A stretch of DNA of 7,660 nucleotides, from positions 1 to 7,660 of the forward strand of contig DATEDC010000220.1 of the NCBI GenBank assembly GCA_035286585.1. The letters run 5' to 3'. This DNA comes from DSOS01 sp035286585 (GTDB lineage Bacteria; Chloroflexota; Anaerolineae; Anaerolineales; UBA4823). Position 1 is the first letter of the stretch. Every line of letters starts with the position of its first letter. The notes below the pieces were generated by a model that ran no database searches, had not been told where the DNA came from, and saw only the letters and a list, made by a program, of their open reading frames with translations. The position numbers and the translations under genes were made by a program. Shown one piece after another: positions 1 through 5,886 of the stretch.

Positions 1-142
1 TGAACACACCCACCGCAGCGTTATTCAACCCCAATGGGGTACTTAAATATGCCACCAGCACAGCCCGGCTCCCGTTCAAGAAGTCAACGGTCAGATGTCC
101 GAGGGCTACGGAGGAAAAAAGACGATCGCGAAGCAAGGACAT
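1..142 (-). CDS. MFS-type transporter, N-terminal fragment (runs off the window)
   Basis: Only the first 47 codons are visible; the gene continues beyond base 1. The reading frame opens at an ATG (140-142) and starts MSLLRDRLFSSVALGH, then reaches a hydrophobic stretch with the pattern LGHLTVDFLNG and LVAYLSTPLGL. A G-H-x-x-x-D-x-x-N-G signature in the first transmembrane helix followed by a glycine-rich turn is typical of major facilitator superfamily exporters of the fosmidomycin-resistance/sugar-efflux type. The fragment would cover the cytoplasmic N-terminus and most of helix 1 in the inner membrane. The start lies 9 nt after the nadD stop, and an AGGA about 15 nt upstream sits inside the last nadD codons, so it is probably the third gene of the obg-nadD operon and translationally coupled. 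The substrate cannot be inferred. Family assignment rests on a short segment and is moderate; that this is a real gene is more certain. Confidence 0.6.
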   Translation of the reverse strand, partial: MSLLRDRLFSSVALGHLTVDFLNGSRAVLVAYLSTPLGLNNAAVGVF

Positions 143-151
143 GATGATTTT

Positions 152-763
152 TTATGTTCCTGTGTAAAGTCTTTTTGATTGGATGATCTTCCAAACACCT
201 TCCGGGAGGTAATACCGGTACGGTTCTCCGGCCGCGATCCTTCGCCGCAGATCAGATGAGGATATTTGCAGCAGGGGCGCGTCGATGAATTTCACCTTCG
301 ATGTGAGACCGGGAATTTTTGCCTCTAAAGCGTCCATATCCACCCCGCTATACGGTCGCCACATTACCCCGATCAAATCGCAGGCGGCGACGAAATCCTC
401 CGGTCGGTGCCAGTCTGGCAGATCGCGGAGCGAATCTCCACCCATCAGATAAACCATCGTTCGTCCGGATAAGCTCTGCCTGATCGTTCTAACGGTATCA
501 GCAGCGTAGTGCGGAGGCGGGCGATCCAGGTCAACCCGGTTGAGTACAAAACCCGGATCACTGAGCAAAGCGCTGGACAACAACTCCAGGCGCAATTCCA
601 CAGGCGTCACCTGCGCATCTTGCTTGTGGGGCGGCTGCGGCGTCAGCACGAACAGCACCTGATCGAGATTCAGCTTGTAACGGGCTTCCTGGGCCAGAAT
701 TAGATGCCCCAGGTGGGGTGGATCGAAAGTCCCACCGAAAATTCCTATCCGCGAACCCAGCAT
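152..763 (-). CDS. nadD: Nicotinate-nucleotide adenylyltransferase NadD
   Basis: NadD is a cytoplasmic enzyme that transfers AMP from ATP to nicotinate mononucleotide, giving deamido-NAD, the penultimate step of NAD synthesis. The 203-residue protein is of normal family length. Visible motifs are GGTFDPPHLGH at residues 10-20 (nucleotidyltransferase H-x-G-H signature), PPHK at 44-47, GGDSL at 108-112 and ISSSDLR at 167-173 (the I-S-S-T-x-I-R signature that contacts ATP phosphates). The end, RYYLPEGVWKII, matches the usual NadD C-terminus. Start choice: the ATG at 761-763 puts the protein five residues before the IGIFGGTF strand and has a GGAG 8 nt upstream (772-775). The alternative in-frame ATG at 782-784 directly follows the obg TGA stop and would add seven residues (MTGGEGG), but its AGGA is only 4 nt away. 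Either way the gene is coupled to obg. Function is secure; only the start is uncertain. Confidence 0.95.
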   Translation of the reverse strand: MLGSRIGIFGGTFDPPHLGHLILAQEARYKLNLDQVLFVLTPQPPHKQDAQVTPVELRLELLSSALLSDPGFVLNRVDLDRPPPHYAADTVRTIRQSLSGRTMVYLMGGDSLRDLPDWHRPEDFVAACDLIGVMWRPYSGVDMDALEAKIPGLTSKVKFIDAPLLQISSSDLRRRIAAGEPYRYYLPEGVWKIIQSKRLYTGT

Positions 764-784
764 TCCACCTTCTCCACCCGTCAT

Positions 785-2044
785 TCAGTCCTGCCACTCG
801 AGCTCATAGTCGCCGATGAATACCGTCTCCCCCGCTTGAACACCAGCCTGGCGGAGCGCCTCTTCCACTCCTATAGTTTGTAATATGCGCTGGAAGCGCA
901 TCACCGATTGGTCGTATTCCCAGTAAGTCATCGCCGCCGCCCGTTCGATCGCCCGACCGGTTACGCGCCAGCCATCTTTTTTACGCTCAACGCGAAACTC
1001 TCGCGGGTCACCCTCCATCCGGTAGATGGGCAGTTTACCTGCCTCGGCTTGGGGTGGGATCTCAGCCAGCAGTTGGGCCGCGCGGTACAACAACTGGCGC
1101 ACGTTCGTACCGGCGACAGCCGAGACAGCAATTGGCTGGTAACCTCGCTTTCGTAAGCCCATTTCGATATCGTGCAGGCGGCTTTGAACCTCGGGCAGAT
1201 CGATTTTGTTTACCGCTATCACCTGGGGTTTATTCGCCAGGTCAGGATCGAACAGCGCCAATTCGCTGTTGATTTGGGCAAAGTCCAACAGCGGATCCTC
1301 CGCCAAACCATCTATCAGATGGATGAGCACCCTGGTCCGCTGGATGTGGCGTAGAAAATCATGCCCCAGACCTATCCCCAGGTGGGCGCCTTCGATAAGC
1401 CCGGGAATATCTGCCAATACCAGGCTGGTATCCGCGTCCAGTTCGGCTACCCCCAGATTCGGTTCAAGCGTAGTGAAGGGGTATGCCGCGATCTTCGGTT
1501 TGGCGCTCGTAACCGCGGCGAGCAGGGTGGATTTGCCGGCATTCGGCGCGCCGACGATGCCGATGTCGGCGATCAGTTTAAGCTCAAGGCGCAAAGTAAT
1601 TTCCTGTCCCGGTTCGCCGCGTTCGGCAATGCGCGGCGCCTGGTTGCTCGCGGTGGCAAATCGGGCGTTACCCCTGCCTCCTCGCCCGCCTACCGCGACA
1701 ACCAGTTGCTGTCCTTCGTCCACCAAATCGCCCATCACCTCACCCGTTGCGTGGTTATAGACTATTGTTCCCGGTGGGACATGCAGGATCAAATCACTGC
1801 CTGAGCGACCGGTCATGTTTTGTTTCCCACCGCGGGCTCCATCCTGGGCTCGAAAGCGAGACTGGTGGCGGAAGGATGACAGCGTGTTGAGGGTAGGAGC
1901 GACCTGTAAAACCACGTCCCCGCCTTTGCCCCCATCGCCTCCGTCTGGTCCCCCAAAAGGCACATATTTTTCGCGCCGGAAATGAACGACTCCGTCCCCA
2001 CCACCCCCCGAGTGCACTTGTAAGATCGCTTCATCAATAAACAT
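785..2044 (-). CDS. obg: Obg-family GTPase (ObgE/CgtA)
   Basis: Obg is an essential GTPase that binds the large ribosomal subunit and acts in its maturation and in stress signalling. The 419-residue protein has the full three-domain layout. The glycine-rich Obg fold occupies residues 1-157 (FIDEAILQVHSGGGGDG, then GGPDGGDGGKGGDV). The G domain follows, with P-loop GAPNAGKS (165-172), switch I YPFTTLEPNLGV (188-199), G3 DIPG (212-215), G4 NKID (279-282) and G5 SAVAG (308-312). A C-terminal OCT domain runs from about 338 to 419, with the typical REFRVERKKDGWRV and EALRQAGVQAGETVFIGDYELEW blocks. All catalytic motifs are intact. The start ATG has AGG 7 nt upstream (2052-2054) and a promoter just behind it, giving a leader of roughly 20 nt. 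It heads the operon obg-nadD-MFS; the rplU-rpmA genes that often precede obg are absent, and rex lies divergent instead. Confidence 0.97.
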   Translation of the reverse strand: MFIDEAILQVHSGGGGDGVVHFRREKYVPFGGPDGGDGGKGGDVVLQVAPTLNTLSSFRHQSRFRAQDGARGGKQNMTGRSGSDLILHVPPGTIVYNHATGEVMGDLVDEGQQLVVAVGGRGGRGNARFATASNQAPRIAERGEPGQEITLRLELKLIADIGIVGAPNAGKSTLLAAVTSAKPKIAAYPFTTLEPNLGVAELDADTSLVLADIPGLIEGAHLGIGLGHDFLRHIQRTRVLIHLIDGLAEDPLLDFAQINSELALFDPDLANKPQVIAVNKIDLPEVQSRLHDIEMGLRKRGYQPIAVSAVAGTNVRQLLYRAAQLLAEIPPQAEAGKLPIYRMEGDPREFRVERKKDGWRVTGRAIERAAAMTYWEYDQSVMRFQRILQTIGVEEALRQAGVQAGETVFIGDYELEWQD

Positions 2045-2069
2045 TTTCTAACCTGGCCGACGCGGCGAA

Positions 2070-2078
2070 ATTATACCA
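2070..2078 (-). promoter_or_regulatory. Extended -10 promoter of the obg-nadD operon
   Basis: Read on the minus strand this is TGGTATAAT: a perfect TATAAT hexamer with the TGn extension that lets sigma-70-type holoenzyme dispense with a strong -35. No good -35 hexamer is seen at 16-18 nt spacing (TTGCAT lies only 13 nt upstream). The expected transcription start is near 2063, about 19 nt before the obg ATG. This is pattern recognition only. Confidence 0.65.
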
Positions 2079-2124
2079 TCCAGCTAGTATGCAAGTCGCA
2101 GCTAAACCAGTTTTCAAGCTGGAT
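2078..2124. repeat. 8-bp inverted repeat upstream of obg
   Basis: ATCCAGCT (2078-2085) and its exact reverse complement AGCTGGAT (2117-2124) are separated by 31 bp. The obg-proximal arm abuts the extended -10 element, so the pair could be a split operator. An 8-bp match at this distance is not very unlikely by chance in a 242-bp intergenic region, so the functional claim is weak. Confidence 0.25.
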
Positions 2125-2205
2125 TGTCGCGCCGATTCGAATTTCATTTTCCTGCGGATTCGAGACGCCCTTCAGACCCCAGATCATTAAGTTCTGCTAA
2201 TTTTC

Positions 2206-2223
2206 TTGTGGGGGTTTGCACAA
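2206..2223 (+). promoter_or_regulatory. Predicted Rex operator (ROP) in the rex promoter
   Basis: The 18-bp sequence TTGTGGGGGTTTGCACAA has both outer arms of the actinobacterial-type Rex operator, TTGTGAANNNNTTCACAA, at the exact spacing (TTGTG-N8-CACAA); 11 of the 14 defined positions match. It overlaps the likely -35 region of rex, so bound Rex would block its own transcription when the NADH/NAD+ ratio is low. A second, weaker match (TTGTG-N8-CATTA, 10 of 14 positions) lies at 2233-2250, exactly 27 bp further downstream. Binding is inferred from the family's known operator and from the location directly upstream of rex. Confidence 0.6.
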
Positions 2224-2244
2224 TTGAATAATTTGTGGTAAATT
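2216..2244 (+). promoter_or_regulatory. Likely rex promoter
   Basis: A TTGCAC (2216-2221) is followed after 17 nt by TAAATT (2239-2244), the latter preceded by a TGn extension (TGG, 2236-2238). Its -35 half lies inside the predicted Rex operator. An alternative nearby pair is TTGAAT (2224-2229) with TATTAT (2249-2254), spacing 19. Either gives a short AT-rich leader ending in the strong Shine-Dalgarno of rex. Neither pair is close to full consensus. Confidence 0.4.
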
Positions 2245-2274
2245 TCATTATTATTAAAAAAGTGACTTCTGGGT

Positions 2275-2280
2275 GAGGAG
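2275..2280 (+). promoter_or_regulatory. Ribosome binding site of rex
   Basis: GAGGAG lies 6 nt before the ATG at 2287. It is one of the strongest Shine-Dalgarno matches in the window and fixes the rex start. Confidence 0.75.
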
Positions 2281-2286
2281 CAGCGC

Positions 2287-2907
2287 ATGGATCAAAAAAC
2301 CATACCAGATATCGTCGTTGGAAGATTACCGCTCTACTTACGAACGTTACAGAGGATGTTCAACGAAGGCCAATCAGTTACATCATCGCAGGAACTAGGT
2401 GAACGTCTTGGCATCTCGGCTGCTCAAATCCGCAAGGATCTCTCTCAATTTGGGGAATTCGGTAAACAAGGTACGGGTTACAGCGTAGATTATTTGCTCG
2501 ATCAATTAAAGAATATCTTGAAGGTCGATCGCGTTTGGGATATGGTCGTGGTTGGGGCTGGCGATATCGGCAGCGCGATCGCCCGCTATCAAGGATTCGC
2601 TGACCGCGGCTTCCGGGTGGCCATGATCTTCGACAACGACCCAAAGAAAATCGGCAGCCAGGTGGGTTCGTTTGCGGTGCAAGATAAAGCTACGATGGTT
2701 GAAGCCATCCGCGCTGCGGGAATTGTTGTCGCGATGATCGCCGTTCCTGGGCTACAGGCTCAGGAGGTCGTCGATGAATTGATGAAAGCCGGCGTAAAAG
2801 CGATTTTAAATTACGCGCCGGTAAACCTGAACGTACCCGACGGCGTTCACGTCCAAAATACCGACCCGGTTACCCACTTGCAGCGTATGACTTATTACCT
2901 GGATTAG
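2287..2907 (+). CDS. rex: Redox-sensing transcriptional repressor Rex
   Basis: Rex is a homodimeric DNA-binding protein that reads the NADH/NAD+ ratio: NADH releases it from operators in front of respiratory and fermentative genes. The 206 residues match family length. A winged-helix domain fills residues 1-80, with the recognition region ISAAQIRKDLSQFGEFGKQGTGY (about 43-65), a hallmark of Rex. A Rossmann NAD(H) domain follows with the glycine motif GAGDIG (90-95), then IFDNDPKKIG (114-123), and ends in a swapped C-terminal helix (about 188-206). Most Rex proteins have GxGNLG where this one has GAGDIG, a mild variation. It is the only plus-strand gene here, divergent from obg-nadD and ending 5 bp from the end of the mreB-like gene. 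The operator match in its promoter suggests autoregulation. Likely wider targets are energy-metabolism genes, which is inference. Confidence 0.96.
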   Translation: MDQKTIPDIVVGRLPLYLRTLQRMFNEGQSVTSSQELGERLGISAAQIRKDLSQFGEFGKQGTGYSVDYLLDQLKNILKVDRVWDMVVVGAGDIGSAIARYQGFADRGFRVAMIFDNDPKKIGSQVGSFAVQDKATMVEAIRAAGIVVAMIAVPGLQAQEVVDELMKAGVKAILNYAPVNLNVPDGVHVQNTDPVTHLQRMTYYLD

Positions 2908-2912
2908 TCTTT

Positions 2913-3920
2913 TTAAACTGGGGGTAAATTACGTCGAATCAACGGGTACATCGCCAGCGCCCGCGCCGCGCCTCGGGCGACGCAGGTGGTTGGATTATCA
3001 ACCAGGTAAGCCGGGACGCCCAGTTCTTTAGTCATGAGCTTATCGATGCCTCGCAGCAGCGCTCCTCCTCCTGTCAGGGCTATTCCCCGATCGATGATAT
3101 CCGAAACCAGCTCGGGCGGCGTTTTTTCCAGAACGCGCCTGACCGTCTCCACAATGTCAGCTAATGGCTCGCGCAGCGCCTCGACAACCTCACCGGTGGT
3201 TAATGTTATCGAGCGCGGCAGTCCGTTTACCTGGTCCTGGCCTTGCAATTCGTAGCTTTTTTCTTCGTCCTGGGGTACGGCTGCGCCGATGCTGATCTTC
3301 ACCTGCTCCGCGGTGAGCTGCCCGATAATCAAGCCATACTTTTTGCGCACGTACCCAACGATCGCTTCATCCAGGGAGACGCCCCCGGCGCGCAGGGTAT
3401 CCGCAGCGACAATGCCGTACATGGCAAGCACGGCTGCCTGGGTAGCTCCTCCGCCCAAACAGACGATCATATTACCCGTGGGGGTGCCTATCGGCAGGTC
3501 AACGCCCAGGGCGGCTGCCAATGGCTGCTGCACCAGATATACCTCCCGGCTGCCAGCCTGCAGGACAGCCTCGTGAACGGCGCGGCTTTCCACACTCGTG
3601 ACCCCATACGGCACGGTCACCATGGCTATAGGCCTGAAAAATCTCAGCGGCCCACCAACCCTCCGCAGTAGTGCGTTAAGCATGTACTCGGTGACTTCGT
3701 AATCTGCGATGACGCCATTGATCAATGGGCGGGTTACTTCAAGGCTTTCCGCGACTCGCCCGTACATATCCTGGGCTTCTTTCCCCCAGGCGACCATTTT
3801 CTGTTCAGCCACGACAATGGCGGCTATGGTCGGCTCTTCCAGGATCACTTCGCCGCCCTCTGCGACGCGGGTGAACAACGTCCCCAGGTCGATACCTAAT
3901 TCCTTTGAAAAAAGAGCCAT
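2913..3920 (-). CDS. mreB: MreB/Mbl-family bacterial actin with altered ATPase site
   Basis: MreB proteins polymerise under the inner membrane and guide cell-wall synthesis in rod-shaped cells. This 335-residue protein is the normal length and aligns by eye end to end with MreB: GIDLGT (phosphate 1, residues 9-14), RPLINGVIADYEVTEYML (64-81), the helix DEAIVGYVRKKYGLIIG (184-200), TAEQVKISIG (203-212) and ALTGGGALLRGID (adenosine motif, 281-293). Key nucleotide-site residues differ. The usual EEP carrying the catalytic glutamate is QQP (131-133), DIGGGTTE is CLGGGATQ (154-161), GTANT is GTLFT (13-17), and the Asp after the AGG turn is Val181. I confirmed the Gln-Gln and Cys codons in the DNA. 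It may bind ATP but hydrolyse it poorly, or be a specialised paralogue. The start follows the atpC stop by 3 nt behind a 16-nt purine tract, so it is probably co-translated with the ATP synthase operon. Family membership is sure; a canonical rod-shape role is less so. Confidence 0.88.
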   Translation of the reverse strand: MALFSKELGIDLGTLFTRVAEGGEVILEEPTIAAIVVAEQKMVAWGKEAQDMYGRVAESLEVTRPLINGVIADYEVTEYMLNALLRRVGGPLRFFRPIAMVTVPYGVTSVESRAVHEAVLQAGSREVYLVQQPLAAALGVDLPIGTPTGNMIVCLGGGATQAAVLAMYGIVAADTLRAGGVSLDEAIVGYVRKKYGLIIGQLTAEQVKISIGAAVPQDEEKSYELQGQDQVNGLPRSITLTTGEVVEALREPLADIVETVRRVLEKTPPELVSDIIDRGIALTGGGALLRGIDKLMTKELGVPAYLVDNPTTCVARGAARALAMYPLIRRNLPPV

Positions 3921-3923
3921 GAG

Positions 3924-4379
3924 CTACACGCCTTCTCCCTCTCCTCGTTCGTAGGGATAAGCGCTCTTTCCCCGCCTGTACCGCCGCGCAGCCTCCAGGC
4001 GCAGGTTTGAACGTCTTAAAGCTGCTTCCATTGCCAGATATGCATCGGTATCGGGCGGCGGTCCGGATTTCAGGAACTCTTCAGCACTTTTACGGGCTGC
4101 TTCGGCTCGCGCCACATCAATTTCTTCCACGTTTTCTGCCGCATCAGCCAGGATGGTGACAATATCCGGCTGAACCTCAACCACGCCTCCCGAAACGGTG
4201 AAAACCTGTTCCTCCCCACGAGCGCGGACCTTCAGAAACCCGAATTTCAGCGTGGAGAGCAGCGGGGCATGGTTGGGCAGTATACCCATTTCGCCATCCA
4301 CCCCGGGCAGGATGACGATATCGACATCACCCTGGTAAACCATCTTGTCTTGGGAGACAATTTCACAACGAATGGGCAT
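3924..4379 (-). CDS. atpC: F1F0 ATP synthase epsilon subunit AtpC
   Basis: Epsilon is the small central-stalk subunit that turns with gamma and restrains ATP hydrolysis. Residues 1-84 form the beta-sandwich domain, with the family block ILPGVDGEMGILPNHAPLL (23-41) and the GGVVEV strand (64-69). Residues 85-136 form the C-terminal two-helix arm. The arm holds IDVARA (87-92), which fits the I/L-D-x-x-R-A ATP-binding motif described for Bacillus epsilon, and a second arginine-rich helix (ALRRSNLRLEAARRYRR). The protein is 151 residues, slightly longer than most (about 130-140), because of a charged tail, ERGEGEGV. The ATG at 4377-4379 has an AGGAAGG about 10 nt upstream and lies 36 nt after atpD. 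It is followed with 3 nt spacing by the MreB-like gene. Identification is firm; ATP binding is inference. Confidence 0.95.
   Translation of the reverse strand: MPIRCEIVSQDKMVYQGDVDIVILPGVDGEMGILPNHAPLLSTLKFGFLKVRARGEEQVFTVSGGVVEVQPDIVTILADAAENVEEIDVARAEAARKSAEEFLKSGPPPDTDAYLAMEAALRRSNLRLEAARRYRRGKSAYPYERGEGEGV
3931..3946 (-). promoter_or_regulatory. Extended purine-rich ribosome binding site before mreB
   Basis: On the coding strand the end of atpC reads GAGGAGAGGGAGAAGG, an unbroken 16-nt purine run containing several overlapping Shine-Dalgarno-like matches and ending 10 nt before the mreB-like ATG. It doubles as codons for the ERGEGEG tail of the epsilon subunit. It supports the chosen start and translational coupling. 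Confidence 0.55.
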
Positions 4380-4415
4380 TGTTAACCGACCTTCCTCGAG
4401 ACCATCAACGGGCTT

Positions 4416-5813
4416 CTAGCCACCCGCAGCCAGTCGCTCTGCTTTCTCACGCGCCTCTTCGATCATTCCCACCATCATGAACGCCTGTTCAGGCAGATCA
4501 TCATGCTTACCGTCCAATATCTCTCGGAATCCGCGCACGGTTTCCTTCAGCGGCACGTAGCGTCCTTCCAGGCCGGTGAATTGCTGGGCAACAAAGAATG
4601 GTTGGGAGAAGAAGCGTTCGATTTTGCGCGCCCGTGATACGATAAGCTTATCGTCTTCGCTCAGCTCATCAACACCCAGGATAGCAATAATATCTTGCAA
4701 GTCTTTATAACGCTGAAGCACCAGTTGAACCTCCCGGGCGGTGGTGTAGTGATCTTCACCGACAACCAAAGGATCCAGGATACGCGAGGTCGAAGCCAGC
4801 GGATCCACGGCTGGATAAATGCCTTTCTCAACGATCGAGCGCTCCAAGGCAATCGTTGCATCCAGGTGGGTGAATGTGGCTACCGGCGCGGGATCGGAAT
4901 AATCGTCGGCAGGCACGTAAATGGCCTGCATCGAGGTAATCGACCCCGTTCGGGTGGAGGTGATCCGCTCTTGAAGCTCGCCCATCTCCGTCGCCAGAGT
5001 AGGCTGATATCCCACGGCTGACGGCATTCGCCCCAGAAGTGCAGACACTTCCGAGCCAGACATGCTGAAACGGAATATGTTATCGATGAAGAGCAGCACA
5101 TCGCCACCCGCATCGCGGAAGTATTCCGCCATTGATAACGCCGATAACGCCACGCGCAAACGCGCCCCGGGTGGCTCGTTCATCTGCCCAAACACCATCA
5201 CAGTGTCTTTCATCACCCCGGATTCGAGCATTTCGCGGTATAGCTGGGTGCCCTCGCGGGTGCGCTCGCCCACACCGGCGAATACTGAGTTGCCCTGGTG
5301 CACCGTGGCGATCGAGCGGATGAGCTCCATGATGATGACCGTTTTACCCACACCCGCCCCACCGAAGATCCCTGTTTTCCCCCCCTTGGTGAAGGGCGCA
5401 ATCAGGTCGATCACTTTAACGCCCGTCTCAAACACTTCGACGCGCGTGGATTGGTCGGCGAATTTCGGCGCGGGTCGATGGATTGGATAGCGCTGTTTGG
5501 CGACAACCGGGCCCTTTTCATCCACGGGTAAGCCCAAAACGTTGAACACCCGACCCAAGGTTTCCAATCCAACCGGCACCATGATCGGCTCGCCAGTGCC
5601 GAAGGCGGCGCGACCACGCTGCAGACCTTCTGTAGAATCCATTGCCACACAGCGCACCCAATTATTCCCTAAATGCTTTTCAACTTCCAGGACAAGCGGG
5701 GTGCCGCCATCTCGCGGCACTTCGATCGCTTCGTAAACCTCGGGCAGCTCATCGGGAGGGAACTCCACATCCACCACGCCTCCCAACACCTGAACTATAC
5801 GACCTTTTGCCAT
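4416..5813 (-). CDS. atpD: F1F0 ATP synthase beta subunit AtpD
   Basis: Beta carries the catalytic nucleotide sites of F1 (ADP + Pi to ATP, driven by rotation of gamma). The 465 residues are the usual length. Visible motifs are the N-terminal barrel opening GRIVQVLGGVVDVEF, Walker A GGAGVGKT (151-158), GERTREG with the catalytic glutamate (182-188), Walker B LLFIDNIFR (240-248), the SEVSALLGRMPSAVGYQPTL block (254-273) and the DELSEDD lever motif (382-388). All catalytic residues appear intact. Start choice: the ATG at 5811-5813 has a perfect GGAGG 5 nt upstream (5819-5823) and gives the family's normal MAKGRI N-terminus. The in-frame ATG at 5832-5834 would add MDNLEVV, has no Shine-Dalgarno and would put the GGAGG inside the gene. 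It sits between atpG (73-nt gap) and atpC (36-nt gap), the standard A-G-D-C order. Confidence 0.98.
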   Translation of the reverse strand: MAKGRIVQVLGGVVDVEFPPDELPEVYEAIEVPRDGGTPLVLEVEKHLGNNWVRCVAMDSTEGLQRGRAAFGTGEPIMVPVGLETLGRVFNVLGLPVDEKGPVVAKQRYPIHRPAPKFADQSTRVEVFETGVKVIDLIAPFTKGGKTGIFGGAGVGKTVIIMELIRSIATVHQGNSVFAGVGERTREGTQLYREMLESGVMKDTVMVFGQMNEPPGARLRVALSALSMAEYFRDAGGDVLLFIDNIFRFSMSGSEVSALLGRMPSAVGYQPTLATEMGELQERITSTRTGSITSMQAIYVPADDYSDPAPVATFTHLDATIALERSIVEKGIYPAVDPLASTSRILDPLVVGEDHYTTAREVQLVLQRYKDLQDIIAILGVDELSEDDKLIVSRARKIERFFSQPFFVAQQFTGLEGRYVPLKETVRGFREILDGKHDDLPEQAFMMVGMIEEAREKAERLAAGG

Positions 5814-5818
5814 AACTA

Positions 5819-5823
5819 CCTCC
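5819..5823 (-). promoter_or_regulatory. Ribosome binding site of atpD
   Basis: The coding strand reads GGAGG, 5 nt before the chosen ATG. It decides the start against the longer in-frame alternative 21 nt upstream. Confidence 0.75.
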
Positions 5824-5869
5824 AAGTTGTCCATCGGATTGCAGCTACCATCCAGCGCTGTACAACTGG
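5822..5869 (-). other. Weak inverted repeat in the atpG-atpD spacer
   Basis: In the mRNA, CCAGTTGT (5869-5862) can pair with ACAACTTGG (5830-5822), leaving one bulged base and a loop of about 31 nt. The 3' arm ends inside the atpD Shine-Dalgarno, so the pairing could tune how much beta is made relative to gamma. The stem is short and the loop long, so this is tentative. Confidence 0.2.
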
Positions 5870-5886
5870 CATTTGCATCCGAGTAT

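Noticed and set aside
1206..1760. 184-codon plus-strand open frame opposite obg
   Set aside because: It lies wholly antisense to the well-supported Obg GTPase, has Ser/Arg/Pro-rich composition typical of a shadow frame and shows no recognisable domain.
2219..2237. CACAA-N9-TTGTG as an additional palindromic operator
   Set aside because: The orientation is inverted relative to the Rex operator and its arms are simply the inner half-sites of the two predicted operators.
3243..3671. 142-codon plus-strand open frame opposite the mreB-like gene
   Set aside because: Antisense to a conserved actin-family gene; the translation is low in recognisable secondary-structure pattern and has no family resemblance.
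5814..5834. Seven-residue N-terminal extension of AtpD (ATG at 5832-5834)
   Set aside because: No Shine-Dalgarno upstream, not seen in AtpD family N-termini, and it would swallow the perfect GGAGG that serves the downstream ATG.
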